From: an uncultured Erysipelotrichaceae bacterium
GTDB taxonomy: Bacteria; Bacillota_I; Bacilli_A; RF39; UBA660
Direction of reading: 5' to 3'
Assembly: GCA_902783215.1 (NCBI GenBank)
Contig: CACZQD010000065.1
Location: 1 to 7,309, forward strand
Length of the DNA stretch: 7,309 nt
Position numbers and translations under genes: made by a program
Shown: positions 1-4,020 of the stretch, piece after piece
Layout: each line of letters opens with the position of its first letter
How positions within the stretch are numbered: the first letter of the stretch is position 1
The notes under the pieces: model-generated
What the model was told of the DNA's origin: nothing
Databases searched by the model: none
Seen by the model: only the letters and a program-made list of their open reading frames with translations

Positions 1-23
1 TAAATTGATATAATTGTATAATA

Positions 24-50
24 AAATATGGATCAACTTGATCCATATTT
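24..50. terminator. Palindromic hairpin terminator after the surface-protein gene
   Basis: A perfect inverted repeat, AAATATGGATCAA / TTGATCCATATTT around a single central base (37), lies just past the stop codon of the leftward surface-protein gene. On the minus strand it continues into TTATTATAC after the stem; on the plus strand it is followed by ATTTTTTAT, so it could stop transcription from either side. The U-tract is better on the plus strand, which suggests a bidirectional terminator shared with a convergent gene to the left of the window. Confidence 0.7.
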
Positions 51-55
51 ATTTT

Positions 56-898
56 TTATCCATATAAGAATTCTCCTGTGCCTTGATTGTAAAAACATGT
101 TTTACTTACTTTATCAAATAAACATGGGCGATTATTTTTATCAAGAACTGGAATATAGTCGCGAACTATAGTATCTTCATCTGAAATCTTAATTTCAAAG
201 ATTTTTAATTGATTCATGTAATTGTATACTTGATCCCTACCATTATTAGCTGCAAAAAGATAAATTGAAACAAGATTTGTTTCATAAACTGGTAAATTAT
301 CTCCAACCAATACACCATCAAATATAACCTTTCTATCATTTAAATAATTAAATAAAGTGTTATATTTCTCATTCAATGTAATTTTTATCCCTGTGTTATA
401 ATAATTGTTGTTATATCCATATGCCATGCCATTATCCGTTCTAAAATAAGGGAGATAGAATCTTTTACTCCACATATATTCCATACATCCTTGATACATT
501 TCATTACCAGTCATTCCTTGACTAAATGTCATATTAACTCCAATATCAATTTCATGTTTAATTTCAGTATCAATGTATTGTGTTCCTGTACTCTCTAAAT
601 ATTCTAACTTTGTACACCCATCACAACCCATCTTTTTCATTTTTATAGGTTCAGCTTTTTCATACAGTTCATTTATTGCCTGCTCCACACTCTTATCATT
701 CTTATACCTAACCTGTCTACTATGAAGTATTACAGTTGCTGAGGCTGTTACGACAAACGATATTGCTCCTCCGATAAATAATGCTTTTAGGTTACTAATT
801 AACCATTTATATAACTTGGGGTGTCGGCAACTAAAGTTGCCCCCCCCCAGAACATTTGTTTGTATTATCGTTTTTAACCTATTTTTTATTCTCTTCAT
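56..898 (-). CDS. Membrane-anchored LamG/concanavalin-like surface protein with N-terminal G-tract
   Basis: This 280-aa protein has a basic start (MKRIKNRLK), a Gly-rich stretch encoded by nine Gs (residues 17-20), one transmembrane helix (about 38-58, ALFIGGAISFVVTASATVIL) and then an outside region. Residues 68-81 (DKSVEQAINELYEK) match a short linker often seen in gut Firmicutes surface and phage-like proteins. From about 97 the motif LEYLESTGTQYIDT and the ending RDYIPVLDKN...GTGEFLYG are typical of LamG-like (concanavalin-fold) jelly-roll domains in these genomes. CxxC at 92-95 and Cys259/Cys268 could form disulfides. The topology predicts a cell-surface lectin-like or structural protein; no catalytic residues are visible. 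The start is supported by AGGTGA about 6 nt upstream of the ATG and a promoter at 931-959. Slippage in the G-tract would close the frame within about 15 codons, so expression may be phase variable (inference). Family assignment is moderate; ligand unknown. Confidence 0.65.
   Translation of the reverse strand: MKRIKNRLKTIIQTNVLGGGNFSCRHPKLYKWLISNLKALFIGGAISFVVTASATVILHSRQVRYKNDKSVEQAINELYEKAEPIKMKKMGCDGCTKLEYLESTGTQYIDTEIKHEIDIGVNMTFSQGMTGNEMYQGCMEYMWSKRFYLPYFRTDNGMAYGYNNNYYNTGIKITLNEKYNTLFNYLNDRKVIFDGVLVGDNLPVYETNLVSIYLFAANNGRDQVYNYMNQLKIFEIKISDEDTIVRDYIPVLDKNNRPCLFDKVSKTCFYNQGTGEFLYG
840..848 (-). repeat. Nine-base poly-G tract inside the surface-protein reading frame
   Basis: Nine consecutive Gs on the coding strand (CTG GGG GGG GGC) encode Leu-Gly-Gly-Gly at residues 17-20. 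Loss of one G gives a frame that ends about 15 codons later at TAA; gain of one G reaches TAG within three codons after the tract. Such tracts are classic sites of slipped-strand phase variation. The equivalent position of copy 2 is AAAGAGGTGG, the same length without the homopolymer. Confidence 0.7.
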
Positions 899-930
899 GA
901 CGTATCACCTATATTTTTTATTACAAATTA

Positions 931-959
931 ATTTTAACACATTTATCTCTCAAAGTAAA
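931..959 (-). promoter_or_regulatory. Promoter of the surface-protein gene
   Basis: On the minus strand TTTACT (954-959) and TAAAAT (931-936) are separated by 17 bp, about 30 nt upstream of the start codon. The same arrangement and spacing are kept in cassette copy 2 (3186-3214) although intervening bases differ, which supports function. Confidence 0.6.
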
Positions 960-1004
960 TCAGTTTTAAAATTTATTATTATTGGTTATATTTATTTTGC
1001 CATT

Positions 1005-1577
1005 TTAATTAATCTCTTTTAATTCTAATCTTTTTTGTTTTTTTTTATCAATTTTCTTTAATTCCTTTATTATTCTATTATATCTATCTTCTTCTTTTAA
1101 ATAAATATCATTTTCAAAAACAATCCCCTTATCTCTAAATATTTTATACCAATCACTTAAACTACCATAATTATATTCCCAAACAAATTCACCACGATAA
1201 ATACTTCTATCATAGTTATATATTCCATATCCATCTGTATCAGAAACTGTATAAAATGTTCCTATCTTACCCTTTTTTAATCTACGAATAACATCATTTC
1301 TACCTGCAAATTCACGATAATACTCATTTACATAGCTATGACTTAAATCAATGTTTTTATCTTTACAATATTGTTCTAATTCTAATTCTGTTTCGAAATA
1401 CTGACCATGTACACTATATAATGTCATTTCAGGAATGGGCATTTCTTTAATTGGATTAATATTTTTAGGTTCACCATCAATCATTCTTTTAAGTATTGCA
1501 CCAGTTCGTTTCAAATGTTCTTTATCTTGCATTGCTTGTGATATAGATCTAGCTACATCATATTTTTTTTCGCTCAT
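1005..1577 (-). CDS. Hypothetical protein, 190 aa, charged C-terminal helix
   Basis: I do not recognise this protein. It has no signal peptide or transmembrane segment, so it should be cytoplasmic. The first 35 residues look helical and charged; the middle (about 50-150) is rich in Tyr and aromatic residues (YGIYNYDRSIYRGEFVWEY) and looks like a small globular alpha/beta domain; the last 35 residues are a Lys/Glu-rich helix, possibly a coiled coil or nucleic-acid contact. The start is supported by GAAGGAGAG about 9 nt upstream, and the gene begins 14 nt after the stop of the 150-aa gene, so they are probably co-transcribed. It is the last gene of the run begun by the SGNH hydrolase. No function is proposed. 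Confidence 0.75.
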   Translation of the reverse strand: MSEKKYDVARSISQAMQDKEHLKRTGAILKRMIDGEPKNINPIKEMPIPEMTLYSVHGQYFETELELEQYCKDKNIDLSHSYVNEYYREFAGRNDVIRRLKKGKIGTFYTVSDTDGYGIYNYDRSIYRGEFVWEYNYGSLSDWYKIFRDKGIVFENDIYLKEEDRYNRIIKELKKIDKKKQKRLELKEIN

Positions 1578-1591
1578 ATACTATCTCTCCT

Positions 1592-2044
1592 TCAACTATA
1601 TTTCCTATTAGCTTTATCATAATCAACTAAATCATATTTTTTAACTTTTTCAAAGTATTGCTTACAAGCCAAATTCCCCCTAAACCACTTATCTTCAGAT
1701 ATACTATGTTTACCCTTTTCTTCTTCTAACCCAACTTTATAGTACTTCATTATATTTGATTTTAATATACTATTAACTAATTGTTTGTAGTAATCATGTT
1801 TTTCTTTTTCTAACATTCCTATATCAAAACTATTAGAACTTACATCTACTTGTTTTAAAGTTGTTTCTTCAATAAATTGATATAATTTGTTAATATTATT
1901 TAAAACTACTCTACTCGCTATTAAATCAATGTTGTACTGTTCTTTATCATGATTATCAGTAAAACTTTCAGGAGTAGATTCTATCCATAATTTTAAACTA
2001 TTTATTTCACTTAGATCAATAAAAATACCTGTCCATATTTTCAT
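1592..2044 (-). CDS. Hypothetical protein, 150 aa
   Basis: I do not recognise this protein. It starts MKIWTGIFIDLSEIN, has no signal peptide or membrane helix, and is mostly predicted-helical, acidic in the first half and Lys-rich at the end. A single Cys sits near the C-terminus (about 128). AGGTGGTGA lies about 6 nt upstream of the ATG, a strong ribosome binding site. The stop is TGA, with the ribosome binding site of the next gene starting almost at once. Spacing to the upstream 64-aa gene is 27 nt and to the downstream 190-aa gene 14 nt, indicating one operon. Function unknown. Confidence 0.75.
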   Translation of the reverse strand: MKIWTGIFIDLSEINSLKLWIESTPESFTDNHDKEQYNIDLIASRVVLNNINKLYQFIEETTLKQVDVSSNSFDIGMLEKEKHDYYKQLVNSILKSNIMKYYKVGLEEEKGKHSISEDKWFRGNLACKQYFEKVKKYDLVDYDKANRKYS

Positions 2045-2071
2045 GTTAATTCACCACCTAAACAATTAGCA

Positions 2072-2266
2072 TCATTTTATTTTCTTAACTAAAGTAAATC
2101 TCTTACTAATCTCATTTTGCTTTTTATCATAGAATACTGATTTCTTATTTGTATTTATTGGATGAACACAAGACAGTTCTTTATCCTTTATATCATTAGT
2201 ATCTGATTTAACTAATTTGAATCTTCGTGCAAACATTTTACTTTGTACACTATTATAAAAACTCAT
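2072..2266 (-). CDS. Small basic hypothetical protein, 64 aa, with internal repeat
   Basis: I chose the ATG at 2266 (64 aa, MSFYNSVQSKMFARRF...). The alternative is GTG at 2278 (68 aa), but AGAGGTGA at the end of the SGNH gene sits 7-9 nt before this ATG and overlaps the GTG itself. The protein is strongly basic, has no membrane segment, and carries two similar motifs, RRFKLVK at residues 14-20 and KRFTLVK at 55-61, joined by a polar linker. This looks like a duplicated short binding motif. Its ribosome binding site lies inside the end of the SGNH gene, so the two are probably translationally coupled. I do not recognise the family; function unknown. Confidence 0.6.
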   Translation of the reverse strand: MSFYNSVQSKMFARRFKLVKSDTNDIKDKELSCVHPINTNKKSVFYDKKQNEISKRFTLVKKIK

Positions 2267-2270
2267 TATA

Positions 2271-2897
2271 TTATTCACCTCTTTTGTAACTTATCCTCTT
2301 AATGAATCGCTTGTTATTTTGTTGAATTTTATTAGACATTTCATTAATTATCATTCTATATCCATATTCATTAGGATGTATACCATCATCACTATACAAC
2401 GGATTTATTTTACCATTATTACTAACTAGCAAATTATACATATCAATATAACATATATTATTTTCTTTACAATAGTTACTTATAAATTCATTTATTTTTA
2501 TAATTTGTGAATTTATTTTAATTTTATCAGTTGGATATATAGATTGAACGAATAATGCTTTACCATTTTTCATAATATCTTCAATAAAGTTTCTCAATTT
2601 ATCTAAAATATCATATAATGTTTGCTTTCCATCATAGTCACAATCAGGTCGTAATATATTATTTATACCTATTAACAACATATAACAATCAATTTCCTTA
2701 TTACTAATTTGATTCCATATGTAATTATGATAAGACCCAATTCCTATATTTTCAATACCACAAATATAATATACTATATCATAATTAGATAATTTTGGTG
2801 AAATCATAGGTACATTAAACCCACGTTTCATTGACTTATCAATTGTATAAGGCATATATTGAACAATGGAATCACCCATAAATATAACTTTTACCAT
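2271..2897 (-). CDS. GDSL/SGNH-family hydrolase (esterase/lipase-like)
   Basis: This 208-aa protein shows the SGNH-fold blocks in order: block I GDS (residues 8-10, nucleophile Ser10), block II Gly in ENIGIGS (about 50-55), block III GINN (77-80, Asn79 for the oxyanion hole; the usual motif is GxND), and block V DDGIHPNEYGY with Asp171 and His174. The family comprises serine esterases, including lipases, acyl-carbohydrate deacetylases and thioesterases; the substrate cannot be told here. Length is normal for a single-domain member. There is no signal peptide, so it acts in the cytoplasm unless exported otherwise. It starts at an ATG with AGGGGAG 5 nt upstream and has its own promoter. It is the first gene of a four-gene run with the 64-, 150- and 190-aa unknowns; a role in modifying a product of those genes or a surface glycan is only a guess. 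Confidence 0.85.
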   Translation of the reverse strand: MVKVIFMGDSIVQYMPYTIDKSMKRGFNVPMISPKLSNYDIVYYICGIENIGIGSYHNYIWNQISNKEIDCYMLLIGINNILRPDCDYDGKQTLYDILDKLRNFIEDIMKNGKALFVQSIYPTDKIKINSQIIKINEFISNYCKENNICYIDMYNLLVSNNGKINPLYSDDGIHPNEYGYRMIINEMSNKIQQNNKRFIKRISYKRGE

Positions 2898-2918
2898 ATG
2901 TTCTCCCCTAACAACTTT

Positions 2919-2948
2919 ATTTTATCATATTTTCATCATCTTACTCAA
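2919..2948 (-). promoter_or_regulatory. Promoter of the SGNH operon
   Basis: On the minus strand TTGAGT (2943-2948) and TAAAAT (2919-2924) are spaced by 18 bp and lie about 22 bp upstream of the SGNH start codon, leaving a short leader containing AGGGGAG. It sits between the stop of the XRE remnant and the SGNH gene. Confidence 0.55.
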
Positions 2949-2962
2949 TCTATTTCAAAGAA

Positions 2963-3082
2963 CTATTTCAAAAATTTATCATCACTACGACCAACAATCC
3001 AGTCAGCTGAATAATTATATTTCTTACCTATTTCAATCAACAAAGCAACAGGAACAGCTCTTTTACCTTTATATATTCCCAT
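2963..3082 (-). pseudogene. C-terminal remnant of an XRE-family repressor
   Basis: A 39-codon open stretch encodes MGIYKGKRAVPVALLIEI and then KYNYSADWIVGRSDD. This is the typical end of a phage-type XRE/Cro-CI helix-turn-helix domain, where the residues after the recognition helix (KGKRxPxxxLLIxIxxxYNxSxDWLVGRSD) are well conserved. The N-terminal half, including the recognition helix, is missing: upstream in frame there is a TAG after eight codons, inside the repeat cassette. The reading frame is joined to the cassette exactly where copy 1 is joined to the surface-protein gene. There is no ribosome binding site directly before the ATG at 3082. I read it as a repressor truncated by insertion or recombination of the cassette; a functional 39-aa product is unlikely. 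Confidence 0.6.
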
Positions 3083-3216
3083 AACTTGGGGTGTCGGCAA
3101 CTAAAATTGCCACCTCTTTGAACATTTGTTTGTGCTATTTTTTATTCTTTTTCATATTATCACCCATATTCTTTATTACGAATTAATTTTACCATATAAT
3201 TTTAGCAAGGTAAATC
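3081..3216 (-). repeat. Duplicated 5' cassette, copy 2
   Basis: Second copy of the module at 811-961, 15 bp shorter because of a deletion just after the start codon. The promoter, GGGTGA ribosome binding site, ATG and hairpin (GGCAAT-TTTA-GTTGCC, with a U-G wobble only in the minus-strand RNA) are kept. Here the reading frame from the ATG stops after six codons (MKKNKK), so this copy drives no visible gene. The nine-G tract is replaced by AAAGAGGTGG. Confidence 0.8.
3186..3214 (-). promoter_or_regulatory. Promoter of cassette copy 2
   Basis: TTTACC (3209-3214) and TAAAAT (3186-3191) on the minus strand, 17 bp apart, aligned with the promoter in copy 1. It would transcribe leftward through the XRE remnant towards the SGNH operon and may contribute to its expression, since I see no terminator between. 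Confidence 0.5.
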
Positions 3217-3242
3217 TTTATGCAAAAATTATACCATTTCCA

Positions 3243-3271
3243 TTGTATATAGTACAATTGTTTGGTATAAT
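3243..3271 (+). promoter_or_regulatory. Promoter of the small hydrophobic peptide mRNA
   Basis: TTGTAT (3243-3248), a 17-bp spacer and a perfect TATAAT (3266-3271). The predicted transcript start is near 3278, giving a 70-nt leader before the peptide start codon. This is one of the best promoter matches in the window. Confidence 0.75.
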
Positions 3272-3307
3272 GTTTATGGATACGTTTGAAATATATCAGG
3301 TGTTTTC

Positions 3308-3336
3308 CCTTTCTAATATCTTATATAATAGAAAGG
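3308..3336 (+). promoter_or_regulatory. Shine-Dalgarno-sequestering hairpin in toxin mRNA leader
   Basis: CCTTTCT (3308-3314) is the exact complement of AGAAAGG (3330-3336), the first half of the ribosome binding site GAAAGGTGGTG before the peptide ATG; A3315-T3329 extends the stem to 8 bp. Folding would hide the ribosome binding site. This kind of translational lock is common in type I toxin mRNAs. Confidence 0.6.
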
Positions 3337-3347
3337 TGGTGATATTT

Positions 3348-3425
3348 ATGACAAAGAGAGAATTTTCTCAATTTATTATAATATTACTATTATTCTTAGT
3401 TGTAATGATTTTGCTTCTAAAATAG
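3348..3425 (+). CDS. 25-aa hydrophobic peptide, candidate type I toxin
   Basis: A 25-codon gene begins MTKREFSQF and continues as one uninterrupted hydrophobic segment (IIILLLFLVVMILLL) with a final Lys. The size, short charged N-terminus and single membrane helix resemble toxins of type I toxin-antitoxin systems (Ibs, Fst, TxpA-like), which damage or depolarise the membrane; no specific family is recognised. GAAAGGTGGTG lies 7 nt before the ATG. The same frame stays open upstream, including an ATG at 3276 beside the predicted transcript start, but that ATG lacks a ribosome binding site, so I prefer 3348. The gene has its own promoter, a leader hairpin hiding the ribosome binding site, a 3' terminator, and a convergent antisense RNA that ends exactly at its stop codon. 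The toxin role is inference from this architecture. Confidence 0.65.
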   Translation: MTKREFSQFIIILLLFLVVMILLLK

Positions 3426-3462
3426 AAAAAACATCTGATTTCAATTTAGTTGATTTCAGATG
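3426..3462 (-). terminator. Intrinsic terminator of the antisense RNA
   Basis: Stem CATCTGA (3432-3438) with TCAGATG (3456-3462), extended past a two-base internal loop by TCAA/TTGA, followed on the minus strand by TTTTTT (3431-3426). On the plus strand the hairpin is not followed by Ts, so the toxin transcript should read through it. Confidence 0.7.
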
Positions 3463-3475
3463 AATCCAAATTAAG

Positions 3476-3520
3476 GGATTACGTCTGATTCTCGCAATCA
3501 AATGTATCCTTTTTTATTTT
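3476..3520 (+). terminator. Intrinsic terminator of the toxin mRNA
   Basis: GGAT-T-ACGTCTGATT (3476-3490) pairs with AATCAAATGTATCC (3496-3509), with one bulged T, one G-U and one C-A mismatch, loop CTCGC, followed by TTTTTTATTTT (3510-3520). It sits about 50 bp past the toxin stop and inside the antisense RNA gene, so the transcripts overlap tail to tail. Confidence 0.65.
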
Positions 3521-3543
3521 ATGCAAGTTTTCTTGCTAAATAC

Positions 3544-3572
3544 ATAATACCATAAAATCTTCTTTTTTACAA
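3544..3572 (-). promoter_or_regulatory. Promoter of the antisense RNA
   Basis: On the minus strand TTGTAA (3567-3572), 17 bp, then TATTAT (3544-3549), preceded by TG as an extended -10 (TGGTATTAT). It converges on the toxin promoter at 3243-3271. It is at least as strong a match as the toxin promoter, as expected for an antitoxin RNA in excess. Confidence 0.65.
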
Positions 3573-3687
3573 TACCTAATGATTAAATATTAAATATGTT
3601 TCCGTCTAAAAAAAGTAATGCAGTAAATATTTTAAACAATCTAATAACACCATAAAAAAAGGCAAAAAAATTATTTGCATCGTAAAA

Positions 3688-3709
3688 ATAAGATGTAAAT
3701 AAGATGTAA
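3688..3709. repeat. 11-bp tandem repeat
   Basis: ATAAGATGTAA occurs twice head to tail in the gene-free stretch between the antisense RNA promoter and the tRNA terminator. Apart from this and A/T runs I see nothing in 3573-3726. Confidence 0.6.
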
Positions 3710-3726
3710 AAAGTATTTTTTTTATG

Positions 3727-3750
3727 AAAACCCTTGATTTACAAGGGGTT
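3727..3750 (-). terminator. Terminator of tRNA-Thr
   Basis: On the minus strand CCCTTG-TAAAT-CAAGGG followed by TTTTC, about 10 bp past the tRNA 3' end. The stem lies at 3731-3747 with flanking A/T pairs. Short U-tract, but position and stem strength fit. Confidence 0.6.
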
Positions 3751-3760
3751 AGTGTTAAAG

Positions 3761-3834
3761 TGGTGCTGAATGACTGAATTGAACAGTCCTCTGATGCTTA
3801 CCATGCATCTGTTTTACCACTAAACTAAATCAGC
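3761..3834 (-). tRNA. tRNA-Thr (anticodon GGT)
   Basis: A 74-nt cloverleaf is read on the minus strand. Acceptor GCTGATT pairs with ATTCAGC (one U-U mismatch at pair 6), with discriminator A and encoded CCA (3761-3763). The D-arm is GTTT/AAAC with loop AGTGGTA; the anticodon stem GATGC/GCATC holds loop ATGGTAA, giving anticodon GGT (Thr, codons ACC/ACU); the T-arm is GACTG-TTCAATT-CAGTC. The start GCTGATTTAG...GTGGTA is typical of Firmicutes tRNA-Thr. It has its own promoter and terminator and is divergent from pyrG. Confidence 0.95.
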
Positions 3835-3857
3835 ATGTTTTAGGGGTGACTATTTTA

Positions 3858-3886
3858 ATTATATCAAATATAATTATTAAAATAAA
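3858..3886 (-). promoter_or_regulatory. Promoter of tRNA-Thr
   Basis: On the minus strand TTTATT (3881-3886), 17-bp spacer, perfect TATAAT (3858-3863), giving a start near 3851 and a 17-nt leader before the mature tRNA. The A7 tract just upstream could act as an UP element. Confidence 0.65.
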
Positions 3887-3938
3887 TACTTTTTTTATTT
3901 AATTTGACTAATCATTAACTTTTATAAAAAAAGTATTT
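3884..3938. repeat. Perfect 15-bp inverted repeat between divergent promoters
   Basis: AAATACTTTTTTTAT (3884-3898) and ATAAAAAAAGTATTT (3924-3938) are exact inverse copies separated by 25 bp. Each arm ends in the -35 element of one promoter: TTTATT for tRNA-Thr, TTTACA for pyrG. The arms may be matched UP elements (A-tracts upstream of -35) or the two half-sites of a shared regulator. Confidence 0.75.
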
Positions 3939-3965
3939 ACAAATTAGTTTTTTTATTGTTATAAT
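3936..3965 (+). promoter_or_regulatory. pyrG promoter
   Basis: TTTACA (3936-3941), 18-bp spacer, TATAAT (3960-3965), with an A7 tract immediately upstream of the -35. The predicted start is near 3972, so the leader is about 50 nt and contains a terminator-like hairpin. Confidence 0.7.
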
Positions 3966-3975
3966 GAAAAAGAGC

Positions 3976-4001
3976 CTAGAGTAAGTTCTCTAGTATTTTT
4001 T
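3976..4001 (+). terminator. Candidate attenuator hairpin in the pyrG leader
   Basis: CTAGAG (3976-3981), loop TAAGTT, CTCTAG (3988-3993), then TATTTTTT (3994-4001), lying between the promoter and the AGGAGG (4008-4013) of pyrG. In Bacillus subtilis pyrG is controlled by CTP through a leader terminator and reiterative G addition to a GGGC 5' end. The terminator is present here, but the likely 5' end (GAGCC or AAGAGCC) is not a G-run, so that mechanism cannot be carried over directly. The 6-bp stem is short. Confidence 0.5.
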
Positions 4002-4020
4002 ATGTTTAGGAGGTATTTTT

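Larger units (their letters stand above)
811..961 (-). repeat. Duplicated 5' cassette, copy 1 (promoter, start codon, G-tract, hairpin)
   Basis: This 151-bp stretch is a near repeat of 3081-3216. Read on the minus strand it contains a promoter, a GGTGA ribosome binding site, an ATG followed by a Lys/Arg-rich start, the shared CAAACAAATGTTC, a 10-nt variable segment (T plus nine Gs here) and the hairpin GGCAAC-TTTA-GTTGCC, then GACACCCCAAGTTAT. The 31 bases at its left edge differ from copy 2 at a single position. After CCCCAAGTTAT the two copies run into unrelated coding sequence, so this looks like a portable 5' module. Confidence 0.8.
3426..3537 (-). ncRNA. Convergent antisense RNA, candidate type I antitoxin
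   Basis: A minus-strand promoter (3544-3572) predicts a start near 3537. The RNA opens with a compact hairpin GCAAG-AAAA-CTTGC (3523-3536) and ends with the hairpin CATCTGA...TCAGATG (3432-3462) plus six Us (3426-3431), directly after the toxin stop codon. The result is an RNA of about 112 nt, of which some 90 nt are complementary to the toxin mRNA 3' UTR. I see no ribosome binding site with an open frame, so it is probably non-coding. By analogy with RatA/SR4-type antitoxins it would pair with the toxin mRNA 3' end and trigger decay. This is inference. Confidence 0.6.

Noticed and set aside
816..1022. 68-aa plus-strand open frame across the cassette
   Set aside because: Opposite to the surface-protein promoter and start, no ribosome binding site, composition of AT-rich noncoding DNA.
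1..2950. Intact prophage
   Set aside because: The SGNH, LamG-like and XRE pieces are compatible with phage cargo, but no capsid, tail, terminase or integrase gene is present in the window.
2866..3084. 72-aa plus-strand open frame
   Set aside because: Antisense to the SGNH start and XRE remnant; no ribosome binding site.
3126..3347. N-terminal extension of the 25-aa peptide frame to 99 aa
   Set aside because: The promoter at 3243-3271 lies inside it and the strong ribosome binding site at 3331-3341 selects the ATG at 3348. The in-frame ATG at 3276 lacks a ribosome binding site.
3651..3680. Weak minus-strand hairpin GCAAA/TTTGC followed by T7
   Set aside because: Only 5 bp in A/T-rich sequence; a better terminator for tRNA-Thr exists at 3727-3750.
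3688..3709. Start of a CRISPR or iteron array
   Set aside because: Only two 11-bp copies, no spacers, no replication gene nearby.
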